A stretch of 64,000 nucleotides of DNA from a virus. Position 1 is the stretch's first letter; every line of letters starts with the position of its first letter. The notes beneath the pieces are model-generated. The model searched no databases and had not been told where the DNA came from. It was given only the letters and a program-made list of their open reading frames with translations. The position numbers and the translations under genes are program-made. This document shows, one piece after another, positions 43,528-50,997 of the stretch. Location of the stretch: positions 1 to 64,000 of the IMG/VR virus record IMGVR_UViG_3300042922_000911; one strand, 5' to 3'.

Positions 43528-43926
43528 ATGAGCGAGTGCCCAATCGTCGTCACCAACTACGAGCCGGCGGCCGTCACGCCGCCGGTTCTCCCCGTCGGCT
43601 ACACCGAGCTCGTCGGCATCCTGCGCGACGGCGCGGGCGATCCGATTACGGGCCTGCTCCTGGTCGAGGTGCCCTTCGCCATGAAGACGACCGAGCCCGC
43701 TTTGATCCCGCCGGGCTCGTTCAGCATCTTCCTCGTCGATGGCGTGCCCTGCAAGGGGCAGGAAGGCACCTCGCCGGCCTGGTTGCCCATCACGGCCACG
43801 GCCACCCCGCAGAACAGCTATTTGAAGCTCAAGGTTCGGTTCAAGCACGGGGCCGAAAAGGACCTCGGCCGCGTGCTGGTGCCCGACGCCCCCGAAACCA
43901 ATATCGCCGCGATCGTCGGCGTTTAG
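43528..43926 (+). CDS. Small beta-rich structural protein
   Basis: 132 residues from ATG 43528 (GGGGGG upstream). Strands such as TELVGILRDGAGDPITGLLLVEV and SIFLVDGVPCKG suggest an Ig/prealbumin-like module. Lies between the large fibre gene and the lysis cluster; likely a fibre accessory. Confidence 0.5.
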   Translation: MSECPIVVTNYEPAAVTPPVLPVGYTELVGILRDGAGDPITGLLLVEVPFAMKTTEPALIPPGSFSIFLVDGVPCKGQEGTSPAWLPITATATPQNSYLKLKVRFKHGAEKDLGRVLVPDAPETNIAAIVGV

Positions 43927-43941
43927 AAAGAGAGCTGCCCC

Positions 43942-44430
43942 ATGAGCATCATTGAAACGGTCACGACGGCCGTGCAGGGCCTTTCGGGGTTCCCGCCTTT
44001 CCTCGGCCTGATGGCGCTCGCCGCGCTCGACACCGCCGTTCTCGTCTGGGCCGCGTGGCACGCCCATGAGCTCGACAACACCGAGATCACCGACGGCATG
44101 CAGAAGTTCGCGCTGGTCGTGGGCGTCTTCATCCTCGGCCAGTCGCTCGTCACGACCTCGCCCATGCTCGCGTTCTTCGTCGATCCGCTTTACGCGGCGG
44201 CGGCCGTGAACGAGGTGCTGTCGATCCTCAAGAACGTGCGCCTGGGGCTCGAGGCCCAAGGGAAGCCCGTGCCGATCTTCGTGGGCGTGCTGACCGGCAG
44301 GCTCTCGCAGTTCCAAGAAGGCTTGCTGCCCGCCGACTTCGCGGCCGCCGCGGCGACGCCCGGCCCCACAGCGCCCCCGGCGATCGCCGCCGACCCTGTT
44401 ACACAGGAAGGGCACGACCAGGGCGAATGA
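43942..44430 (+). CDS. Putative holin
   Basis: 162 residues with ribosome site AAAGAGAG. Two hydrophobic segments (PPFLGLMALAALDTAVLVW at about 18-36, FALVVGVFILGQSLVTTSPM at about 53-72), then a cytoplasmic-type tail. It directly precedes the endolysin candidate, the usual holin place. The C-terminal VTQE comes from an in-frame repeat (44398). Topology supports, but does not prove, holin function. Confidence 0.55.
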   Translation: MSIIETVTTAVQGLSGFPPFLGLMALAALDTAVLVWAAWHAHELDNTEITDGMQKFALVVGVFILGQSLVTTSPMLAFFVDPLYAAAAVNEVLSILKNVRLGLEAQGKPVPIFVGVLTGRLSQFQEGLLPADFAAAAATPGPTAPPAIAADPVTQEGHDQGE

Positions 44431-44436
44431 CCGGGC

Positions 44437-44545
44437 TTCCTGTGTAACACCCGAGAGCGTTACACAGGAAGCCGACCCCGACCCCGCATTACACAGGAAA
44501 CCCCCGACGCTCGCCGCAAAGACGCCCCCGGCTCGTTACACAGGA
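44437..44545. repeat. Cluster of four repeat copies between holin and endolysin genes
   Basis: Minus copy 44437-44448, plus copies 44459-44469, 44488-44498 and 44535-44545; a further plus copy at 44398 lies in the holin gene. This is the densest cluster in the window. The last copy supplies ACAGGAG for ATG 44553. Confidence 0.85.
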
Positions 44546-44552
44546 GCCGCAC

Positions 44553-45269
44553 ATGACCACCTCGAAAGCCGCCAAGGCCACGACCCCCGCGCCGTTCTCG
44601 CTCGCCACTGACCTGACCGACGAGTTCGCCAAGGGCGTTCAAAACGTCGTCTGGAACGGCGACACGCTGAACCTCAAGCACTCCAACGACCAGAAGGGCA
44701 TGGCCACGGGCAAGATCCTCGGGCTGTACTTCCACTGGCCGGTGACGGACTACAACGACATTTACAACAGCTACCACCTGGGCGTGCCCTACTTCCCGAA
44801 GCACGACAAGGCGGGTCTGACCAAGAACCTCAACTTCTCGCAGCTCGGCAAGCAGCTCTGGAAGCGCAACACCGGCCACATCGGCATGAGCCTGTGCGGC
44901 ATGTGGGATGCCTCGATGGGGCCTGACGGCAAGCTGCACGCCGGGCCGTTCCCGCTGAAAGACGCTCAGCTCAAGGTCGCCGCGCGCGCCGGCGCGGAGT
45001 TCTGCATTCTGCACGGCATCGACCCGCGCGGCAGCCACCAGGCCCCCGAGTACGCCTACAAGGGCGGGGCGCTCGTTCCGACGGGCAAGACCATCTGGAT
45101 TCCCAACGTGACCGATCACGCCTGGTTCGGCAAGCGCGACGGGTACGGGTCGTGGGATTGCGGCCCCTACACGCCCATCATCTTGCAGCAGCTCTTCAAG
45201 GACTACGACGAGCTCAAGAAGACCCCCGAGGCCGATCGGAAGTTCCTGTACCGGGAGCTTCTGAAATGA
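44553..45269 (+). CDS. Putative endolysin: N-acetylmuramoyl-L-alanine amidase-like
   Basis: 238 residues, ribosome site from a repeat. After a basic leader, GLYFHWPVTDYNDIYNSYHL, NTGHIGMSLCGMWDAS, LKDAQLKVAARAGAEFC and a final TDHAWFGKRDGYGSWDCGPY follow the order of amidase_2/PGRP domains (first His, GIS strand, Q-L helix, second His, D-C/P-G end). Cuts the amide bond between sugar and stem peptide. Position between holin and spanin-like genes supports lysis. Motif match is approximate. Confidence 0.6.
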   Translation: MTTSKAAKATTPAPFSLATDLTDEFAKGVQNVVWNGDTLNLKHSNDQKGMATGKILGLYFHWPVTDYNDIYNSYHLGVPYFPKHDKAGLTKNLNFSQLGKQLWKRNTGHIGMSLCGMWDASMGPDGKLHAGPFPLKDAQLKVAARAGAEFCILHGIDPRGSHQAPEYAYKGGALVPTGKTIWIPNVTDHAWFGKRDGYGSWDCGPYTPIILQQLFKDYDELKKTPEADRKFLYRELLK

Positions 45270-45976
45270 GCGCGCTCGACGAGCTCAAGCGCGCCCGGCT
45301 GACCTCGGTTCTGATCGTCGCGGCCTTCCTCGTCGGCCTGGTCGTCGCCTCGCTGGTCAAGTGCCATCTGCCACCGCCCGGCGATCGCCAGCCCCTTCGC
45401 CCCCTGCCCGCTGTGACCGACGGCCCCGCGCCGTCGGCCACGCCCCCCGCGGCCACCGCGACGGCGGCCGTCAAGACAAGGGTCGTGATCGAGCGGCCCG
45501 TGCCCCGGCCGGTTTCCTGTGTAACAAGCATCCCGCAGAATGTTACACAGGAAGCCTCGAGCGGGGCGCACCTCCCCGACCCGGCGATCGCCCCCGGTGC
45601 GTCGGGCATCCTCGCTCAGCCGCTCGAGGTGGAACGCATCATCATCGAAACCGAGGGCATCAGCACGGCCGTCGCCCCGGTGCCGACCCCGCCTCCCCCT
45701 GTGTACGTTACAACGGATGCCCGGCCGGGTGCCTTCGGCGTCCTGGTCGGCACCATGCCGGGTGTCGTGGCGCTCGACTACCAGTTCGCTCGAGGCGAGC
45801 TTTTGGGGCACACCATCGGGGCCTCAACAATCGTTAACGGGCGAATGTTGGGCGTCGGTGGCGGAATTTCCCTAGTCGAAATCCACGACCGTTTATACTT
45901 GGGCGCAGGCGCATACCAAGAGTATAAGCTGATTCCCGACCCTGGCCTGTACATCGGGGCGGGGTGGCGTTTTTAG
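45266..45976 (+). CDS. Membrane-anchored proline-rich protein, spanin-like
   Basis: 236 residues from ATG 45266 (ATGA overlap with endolysin). One N-terminal transmembrane segment (LTSVLIVAAFLVGLVVASLV), a long Pro/Ala/Thr-rich periplasmic-type stretch, and a C-terminal Gly-rich beta region (VDYQFARG-like, LYLGAGAYQEYKLIPD). This layout recalls spanins that fuse inner and outer membranes. Two repeats in inverted arrangement (45514 minus, 45542 plus) lie in the linker, encoding SCVTS and VTQE. Confidence 0.5.
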   Translation: MSALDELKRARLTSVLIVAAFLVGLVVASLVKCHLPPPGDRQPLRPLPAVTDGPAPSATPPAATATAAVKTRVVIERPVPRPVSCVTSIPQNVTQEASSGAHLPDPAIAPGASGILAQPLEVERIIIETEGISTAVAPVPTPPPPVYVTTDARPGAFGVLVGTMPGVVALDYQFARGELLGHTIGASTIVNGRMLGVGGGISLVEIHDRLYLGAGAYQEYKLIPDPGLYIGAGWRF

Positions 45977-45989
45977 AAGGGGGCCTCCC

Positions 45990-46385
45990 ATGGCGAACGA
46001 GAAGAAGTACGACCCGATCCTCGCTATCTGCGGCTTGGGCGGCGGCCACATGGAAGCCACCATTCAGGGCAAGCGCGCGCTCTTGTCGGTCGTCAACGGC
46101 GATCGCGTGAGCCTGAACGTCGAGGGCACCGTGCCGGCCGATTCGGCCCCGGCGACCTTCCGCCTGGTCGAGGGCGTTCGCACGCTCTCGGTTGTCTCGA
46201 CGGTCGAGGCCTTCGTCGCCCCCTACGAAGAGAACGTGGGCACGCCAGCGGCCGGGGCCGTCCACGGCGAGCGGTTCCACTTGCAGGCCGGCGTGCGCCG
46301 CGAGCTGCCGTGGGGCACCAACACGATCGCGGTTCAGGCCGTTGGCGCTGTGGCGGGCAAGGTCTACGCCGAAGGTCGCCTGTAA
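45990..46385 (+). CDS. Hypothetical beta-rich protein
   Basis: 131 residues, ribosome site AAGGGGG. Alternating beta strands (GGHMEATIQGKRALLSVVNGDRVSLNVEG) suggest a small barrel or head-surface protein. Sits inside the lysis cluster; no family recognised. Confidence 0.5.
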   Translation: MANEKKYDPILAICGLGGGHMEATIQGKRALLSVVNGDRVSLNVEGTVPADSAPATFRLVEGVRTLSVVSTVEAFVAPYEENVGTPAAGAVHGERFHLQAGVRRELPWGTNTIAVQAVGAVAGKVYAEGRL

Positions 46386-46879
46386 TGCCGGGGCCGATTG
46401 CGCCCGGCGGCGCGGCCCTTTCGGAGATCACGCCCTACGTTCTGGCCGTCTACGGCCTGATCGGGGGCTTGTTCGTTTTCATCTTCAACGAGCAGAAGAA
46501 GCGAATCGACACGGCCGAGGCCAAGATCACGACGATCGAGCGCGACGCCACCGACAAGCGCGACGCGCTGCGCCGGGAGCTGCGCGACGAGCATGACAAG
46601 TTCACCGCCAAGCAGGCCACGGAACACAAGGAGCTGATCGCCAAGGTCGAGAAGGACCGCAAGGAGCTTGAAGAGAAGCTGGACAGCCACATGAAGACCG
46701 TTGTCGAGCGGCTGGACGGCATCAAGGAAAGCATGAACACCTGGGCGATCAACCTGACGCGCGACTACGTGACCCGCCAGGAGTTCCGCGAGCTGATCGC
46801 CGTGGTTCCTCGGGCCGCTGGCGGCCACGCGCAACCCGGTCATACCGGCCCGCTCCCCGGATCTGGCCATGGGACCTAA
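46385..46879 (+). CDS. Membrane-anchored coiled-coil protein (i-spanin-like)
   Basis: 164 residues from ATG 46385 (TAATG overlap). One N-terminal membrane segment (YVLAVYGLIGGLFVFIF, about 17-33), then about 85 residues of charged heptads (KKRIDTAEAKITTIERDATD...KVEKDRKELEEKLDSHM), the usual inner-membrane spanin layout. No embedded lipoprotein partner was seen. Could also be a Rz-like or signalling accessory of the lysis set. Confidence 0.55.
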   Translation: MPGPIAPGGAALSEITPYVLAVYGLIGGLFVFIFNEQKKRIDTAEAKITTIERDATDKRDALRRELRDEHDKFTAKQATEHKELIAKVEKDRKELEEKLDSHMKTVVERLDGIKESMNTWAINLTRDYVTRQEFRELIAVVPRAAGGHAQPGHTGPLPGSGHGT

Positions 46880-47357
46880 AAACGAAGAGCAAATTTACAC
46901 CGACATTCAAACCAGGCTGGTGCGCTTTTTTGTCGAGGGCGTGCCGCAGGCGTTCACCCGTCAGATCGCGGTGAACGCCGCTCTTCGTGCGTCTGGGCGC
47001 TCAAAGGCGCGTGGCTCGGCCATCCCGGCAAAGCTTCGGGAGTGGCGCGACACCATCCAGCTCTTGTACCTCGCGGCCGTCATGGAGGCAGATCCGAAGT
47101 ATGAAGCGTTCCCGCGAAGTGGCGAGTTTACAGGCCCCGTCGAGTTAAGCATTGTAATCTGGGGGAGCCAGGCCGACGGCACCAACGTCCTGAAAGAGAT
47201 CGAGGACGCGCTGAATTTTGTTGCGTACCCTGACGATAGGGTTATTGTTAAGGGGGGCTTCGCTTTCGGCGACCGTATGCTATCAGAACGAGGGGGTTTG
47301 TTGCGTAATGTAACATGTGTGCGGCAAGGCGTTGACATATCGGTTCAGTTTCGGTGA
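46869..47357 (+). CDS. RusA-like Holliday junction resolvase
   Basis: 162 residues, starting inside the previous gene (11-base overlap). The pattern ADGTNVLKEIEDALNFVAYPDDRVI (about 102-126) carries the acidic residues of RusA endonucleases (D103, D113, D122/D123), whose family has D-x-D-N-x-x-K...D-x-L-N...D-D. The Arg-rich KARGSAIPAKLREWR before it also fits. RusA cuts Holliday junctions and branched replication products. The gene is more A+T-rich than its neighbours, especially its 3' end, suggesting different ancestry. A promoter lies over its last codons. Confidence 0.7.
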   Translation: MGPKNEEQIYTDIQTRLVRFFVEGVPQAFTRQIAVNAALRASGRSKARGSAIPAKLREWRDTIQLLYLAAVMEADPKYEAFPRSGEFTGPVELSIVIWGSQADGTNVLKEIEDALNFVAYPDDRVIVKGGFAFGDRMLSERGGLLRNVTCVRQGVDISVQFR

Positions 47358-47361
47358 TAGT
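47332..47361 (+). promoter_or_regulatory. Sigma70-type promoter for the replication genes
   Basis: TTGACA at 47332-47337, 18 bases, GATAGT at 47356-47361, overlapping the end of the resolvase gene in an A+T-rich setting. This is the only full TTGACA-type site seen in the window. It would drive the two initiator genes and beyond. Confidence 0.55.
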
Positions 47362-47729
47362 AACAGTGTGGCAACGGTTGCTCGTTACCGAATCAGTATT
47401 TACAACGGTTTACGCACCAAGTTAGTGACAAAAAAAGGAGCCGACCTTCGTCTGCCCCTTTCGGAATGACCAGTTTGGTGTTAGCTTTGGTTTACCTTGA
47501 ACAAATAAAGAAGCCCCCCGCATCGGCCCCTTAAACCTGACGCGGGAGACTTCTTCGGAAAAGGCCACCACAAACCCATTCGGTGCAGGATCTAGCGCAA
47601 GCTAGGTTCAGCCTCGGACGGCTTTGTGTTGGTTAAACCACAGATCAAGGTATACCACGGCTTCGCGCCAAATTCAACCGTCGATTCAACGAAAAGCCGG
47701 GGGGCGGCCCCCCGTAAGGAGTTCGGAAG
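47358..47729 (+). other. A+T-rich non-coding block before the initiator genes
   Basis: 372 bases without a credible coding frame, the lowest-GC stretch of the window. It holds an A-run (about 47429-47436) and a long imperfect hairpin (GAAG..CCCGC at about 47509 pairing with GCGGG..CTTC at about 47553). It also has a perfect CTAGC-GCAA-GCTAG hairpin (47592-47605) and a GC hairpin at 47698-47714. Candidates are a long regulatory leader, a small RNA, or part of the origin. Confidence 0.55.
47698..47714 (+). promoter_or_regulatory. Hairpin directly before the initiator ribosome site
   Basis: CGGGGGG/CCCCCCG stem with a three-base loop, directly followed by TAAGGAG, the ribosome site of the gene starting at 47730. 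It could control initiator translation; it has no T-run to act as a terminator. Confidence 0.55.
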
Positions 47730-48047
47730 ATGGCAGATTCGCAAGCGAGCAACCAGGCCTCGGGCAGTTTCGCCCAGGTCAGCAACGAGTTCCTTGCCGC
47801 GCTGATGAGCGTGCAGTTCACCGCCCGTGAGCTGCGCGTCATGCTCTACTGCGTGCGCCAAGGCGGGTACGACAATGACAAGCTCCGGCTGTGTCAGGCA
47901 ACCTCCCTGTTTCCCCACAACGCCAAGTCCACCATCGACCGGCTGGTGAAGGGGCGCGTACTGGTCGCCAACGGCAACCGCTACGACCTCAACACCGACC
48001 CCTCGACGTGGGCGCTCGACGTGGTGAAGGCAAGCAGGTCCGCATGA
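47730..48047 (+). CDS. Small replication initiator-like winged-helix protein
   Basis: 105 residues. SNEFLAALMSVQFTARELRVMLYCVRQGG, then SLFPHNAKSTIDRLVKGRVL and NRYDLNTDPSTWAL follow the N-terminal DNA-binding domain of phage replication protein O. Only that domain is present. It overlaps the next gene by ATGA. It may be a paralogue that regulates or assists the full initiator behind it. Confidence 0.6.
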   Translation: MADSQASNQASGSFAQVSNEFLAALMSVQFTARELRVMLYCVRQGGYDNDKLRLCQATSLFPHNAKSTIDRLVKGRVLVANGNRYDLNTDPSTWALDVVKASRSA

Positions 48048-49345
48048 CCGAGCCCCGCTCGCCGGGGCCGCAACGAGAGGACGGATTCACCCCGGTCACA
48101 CACCATTTGCTTGAGCTTTGGTGCATGCTCGGCCTCACGTCGCGACAGTGGCCGATCCTGATCCACGTCTGCCGGATCACCTACGGGTGGGACAAGACGG
48201 AGCGGGTCACGGATCTGTACTCGATCGCGGCCGCCGTGAACCAGAAGCCCGACAAGGTGAAAGACACCCTCGCCGTCATGGCCGAAGGGCGTCTGCTCGA
48301 CCTGGACGGCGTTCCCTACCGTCGCAACACCTTCACCATCGGCATCAACAAGCACTATCCCGAATGGCGAGGCGACTTTGAGCTGCCTCGGCCGGTTCTG
48401 CTGCGCTACGCAGCCGAAGACGGCTACATGCTCGGCGACACGATCCTCAGTCGGCCCGTCGAGCAAACTCCCCAAAATGGGGAGTTTGAAAGTCCCCAAA
48501 ATGGGGAGTTTGCCGCCGATCGCCCTCAAAGCGTGACGGCAAGCGCCTCGGCGGAAAGTCCCCAAAATGGGGAGTTTACTCCCCAAACCGGGGAGTTCCA
48601 AAGTCCCCAAAATGGGGAGTTTGAAAGTCCCCAAAATGGGGAGTTCCTGAAAACCGAAGTCACCAGCCGCATTGCCGGAAGTCCCCAAAATGGGGAGTTT
48701 GAAAGTCCCCAAAATGGGGAGTTTGAAAGTCCCCAAAATGGGGAGTTTGGTGACGGCAAACCCGCTGATAGTGCGGGTTCCAGCTCGCCTAAAGAAAGGT
48801 ACTTAGTAAGTAGTAACCATCATGGCGACGGCGATCGCCTTTCAGGCGCGGGCGATCTCGCGCATGCGGGCGATCCCGCGCATGAGGGAGGCCCGGCGAT
48901 CGGTCCTAATGGAGCTTGGGCCAAGGAGGGCTATTCACTTTCAGGCCAACCGGAACCCCCCACCCCCCTACCCCCCGCCCCCCTGGTCGGCTGGAAGCGG
49001 CTGTGCGAGGTTTTCGCGAAGCTTCACGAACGCGGCCCCTACCCGATCGACCCGCATCAAGCCGAGCTGCGTGCGACGTGCGTCGAGTACGAGGTCACGG
49101 GCGACGAGTTCGCCGACGTGCTGGAAGCGTGGGCCGCGAAGCGGCGGGAGCGGCGGGCGGATACCCGCATCGGCTCGCCGGAATTGGCGAAGCGGATTCT
49201 TCGCGACGTGTTGAATGAGCGTGCTGCGAAAGCGCAGCGCGAGGCGAACGGCACCGAGAGGGTGCCGGGCAATAGGCTCACCGCCGAAGACTTCAAGGCT
49301 CGCGCCTTGGAGAAGAAGCGGCGGGCGAAGGAGGGATTGGCATGA
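48044..49345 (+). CDS. Lambda O-like replication initiator with origin iterons inside the gene
   Basis: 433 residues from ATG 48044. Residues about 15-105 are a phage replication protein O winged helix (LTSRQWPILIHVCRITYGWDKTE, then IGINKHYPEW). Residues 143-233 are encoded by the iteron array and read as repeated SPQNGEFE units, a flexible linker. The C-terminal part (about 315-433) carries WKRLCEVFAKLHERG and basic helices, likely the contact with the loader encoded next. As in lambda, the origin appears to lie inside the initiator gene. The order initiator, DnaC-like loader, SSB supports it. Further repeats of GDLAHAGDPAHEGGPA type follow the array. Confidence 0.8.
   Translation: MTEPRSPGPQREDGFTPVTHHLLELWCMLGLTSRQWPILIHVCRITYGWDKTERVTDLYSIAAAVNQKPDKVKDTLAVMAEGRLLDLDGVPYRRNTFTIGINKHYPEWRGDFELPRPVLLRYAAEDGYMLGDTILSRPVEQTPQNGEFESPQNGEFAADRPQSVTASASAESPQNGEFTPQTGEFQSPQNGEFESPQNGEFLKTEVTSRIAGSPQNGEFESPQNGEFESPQNGEFGDGKPADSAGSSSPKERYLVSSNHHGDGDRLSGAGDLAHAGDPAHEGGPAIGPNGAWAKEGYSLSGQPEPPTPLPPAPLVGWKRLCEVFAKLHERGPYPIDPHQAELRATCVEYEVTGDEFADVLEAWAAKRRERRADTRIGSPELAKRILRDVLNERAAKAQREANGTERVPGNRLTAEDFKARALEKKRRAKEGLA
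48470..48743 (+). repeat. Nine iterons CCCCAAAATGGGG, probable replication origin
   Basis: Starts at 48470, 48494, 48560, 48581 (variant CCCCAAACCGGGG), 48604, 48629, 48683, 48707 and 48731. The core is a palindrome CCCCA-(AAA)-TGGGG, usually embedded in AGT...AGTTTGA. Most neighbours are 21-25 bases apart (24 most often), with two larger gaps of 66 and 54. All keep the reading frame of the initiator. Known precedent: four iterons in lambda O. Confidence 0.85.
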
Positions 49346-50286
49346 CCCCCGAGAAGAAGCCCCCCAAGGGGCGCGTGTTGAAGTTCCCCGGCACCAACCC
49401 CGGTGACGTGGTTTCCAAGCAGCTCCCGCCCGACACGGGCAGCACCCCGGCGACGCCGATCGCCGACCATGCGGTGATGGCGCTGCGCTACAAGGCCCGC
49501 ATGGACTTGAAGCCCTGCCCCGACTGTGGCGAGGCCCCCGTCGAGAAGCCGATCGGCCCCGGCGGCTCCCCGGTGCCGGTGTACTGCGATTGCCGGATGC
49601 AGCGGTACGCCGAGGCCGAGGCCACCCGCAACCGCGAGGTGCGCCGGATCGGCTGGCTGAACAAGTTTGAGCGGGTGCTGCCCGAGCGTCAGCACAAGGG
49701 GCTGACCCTCGACGCCCTCGACGACCTCCCCGAAACCCGGCGGGGCGTCGTGGTGGCCCAGGCCTTCATTGCCGGGGCCGACGAACACCTCGCCAAGGGC
49801 CACGGCCTGTTTTTCTACGGCGACCCCGGCACGGGCAAGGGCACGGTCAGCAAGTGCCTCGCCGGGGAGCTGGAAGCGAAGGGCTACCGGGTAGTTTGGG
49901 CCAAGCTGGAAGACCTGACGCAGCGCAGTTTCCGCAAGGACGCCCCCGAGCTGATGGAGGCGCTTTACAGCGCGGATCTCGTCGTGATCGACGAGCTCGG
50001 CTACACCGGCGAGAACCGGGCGAGCCTGAAAGTGTTGTTCCCGGTGATCGACTACCGCTTTGAAACCGGCAAAAGCACTATCTGCACCGCGAATTTCGAC
50101 GTGTACGCGCTGCAAGCCCGCTATCACTCATTCCTGATGCGTGACGAGGGCGAAACCCACGACACGGCGACGGTTCAAGTCGATCGGTGGCGAACCCGCA
50201 TGAATCCGCCTCGAGCCGTGCCCTTCAAGTTTGAGGGCCGCGATCTTCGCGACGTGTACGAGTACAACCCTTTCGAGGGGCTGTAA
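49342..50286 (+). CDS. DnaC-like helicase loader ATPase
   Basis: 314 residues, ATGA overlap with the initiator gene. Zinc-binding CPDC (59-62) and CDC (82-84) near the start, Walker A GDPGTGKG (160-167), Walker B ADLVVIDELG (211-220), then a sensor region STICTANFDVY. It would load the replicative helicase at the origin. No helicase gene is visible nearby, so host DnaB or a distant phage helicase is likely. The zinc site is seen in some phage DnaC homologues. Confidence 0.85.
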   Translation: MTPEKKPPKGRVLKFPGTNPGDVVSKQLPPDTGSTPATPIADHAVMALRYKARMDLKPCPDCGEAPVEKPIGPGGSPVPVYCDCRMQRYAEAEATRNREVRRIGWLNKFERVLPERQHKGLTLDALDDLPETRRGVVVAQAFIAGADEHLAKGHGLFFYGDPGTGKGTVSKCLAGELEAKGYRVVWAKLEDLTQRSFRKDAPELMEALYSADLVVIDELGYTGENRASLKVLFPVIDYRFETGKSTICTANFDVYALQARYHSFLMRDEGETHDTATVQVDRWRTRMNPPRAVPFKFEGRDLRDVYEYNPFEGL

Positions 50287-50346
50287 CAATGACCACCAGA
50301 CCTTCGGGGCCTGTCGCTGTGGCCCAAAACGAAGAGGGACGCGACA

Positions 50347-50961
50347 TTGAGCGCAAGGAACAACTGCAACTTCATCTGCCGCCTCGCCACCGACCCCGAG
50401 GTGCGCTATTTCGAGAACGGCAACAGTGTCACCCGGTTCCGCGTGGCGATCGTCGCCGGGTGGGGCGAGTACGAAGAGGCCAATTTCTTCGATGTGGAGT
50501 TCTGGGGCCAGCGCGGCGAAGCTCTCGCCGAGCGGTTCAAGACCGGCGGGCAGATCGGCATTTCCGGCGAGCTGACGATTAACAAGTTCGACGGCAAGGA
50601 CGGGGAAGTTCAAAAGCCCCTGATCAAGGGCCAGGACTGGACTTTCGCCGGGGAAACCGAGGGCAAGGGCGGCGGCAACGGCGGCGGCGGCGATCGCCCT
50701 CAAACCCGCTCGCAGGGCGGTTATAACGGTCAAAACCGGGGTAATTCCGATCGCCCCCAACAGCACCAGCGCGGCGGCGGCTCGCAGGGCGGGAACCGGG
50801 GCTATAACAACCAGCGCGGCGGCGGCCGTCAGGGTGGCGGGAACGGCTACCAGCGGGGCGGCCCGCAGCGCGGCAAGAACCTCGACCAGGGCAACGCGGA
50901 GGCCGATGCAGCCTTCGCCGGGATGCCCGAGGACTTGGGGGCGTGGCCCGAGGCCCGCTAA
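50347..50961 (+). CDS. ssb: Single-stranded DNA-binding protein
   Basis: 204 residues, probable TTG start at 50347 (GAGGGA before it). OB-fold pattern NFICRLATDPEVRYFENGNSVTRFRVAIV and FFDVEFWGQRGEALAERFKTGGQIGISG is standard SSB. Gly/Gln/Asn/Arg-rich linker (about 105-175) and a short acidic tail GMPEDLGAWPEAR in place of the usual DDIPF. Coats single strands and recruits replication proteins. The final residues deviate from bacterial SSB, so it may use phage partners. Confidence 0.88.
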   Translation: MSARNNCNFICRLATDPEVRYFENGNSVTRFRVAIVAGWGEYEEANFFDVEFWGQRGEALAERFKTGGQIGISGELTINKFDGKDGEVQKPLIKGQDWTFAGETEGKGGGNGGGGDRPQTRSQGGYNGQNRGNSDRPQQHQRGGGSQGGNRGYNNQRGGGRQGGGNGYQRGGPQRGKNLDQGNAEADAAFAGMPEDLGAWPEAR

Positions 50962-50976
50962 GCTCATAGGTATTTT

Positions 50977-50987
50977 GTTACACAGGA
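50977..50987 (+). repeat. GTTACACAGGA repeat supplying the thyX ribosome site
   Basis: Single plus copy in the 36-base gap between ssb and thyX; ACAGGAGAG lies suitably before ATG 50998. Confidence 0.85.
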
Positions 50988-50997
50988 GAGCCGGAAA

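Noticed and set aside
47358-47729. tRNA gene in the A+T-rich gap
   Set aside because: No cloverleaf with acceptor, T-arm GTTCRA and CCA could be formed; the hairpins are isolated.
48470-48743. CRISPR array
   Set aside because: The repeats are 13-bp palindromes with very short, mostly repeated spacers, kept in frame within an initiator gene. They fit origin iterons, and no cas gene is present.
26555-50987. Treating all GTTACACAGGA copies simply as ribosome sites
   Set aside because: Most copies are inside genes, in inverted pairs, in tandem, or in the wrong orientation for the neighbouring gene; only about five serve a start codon.
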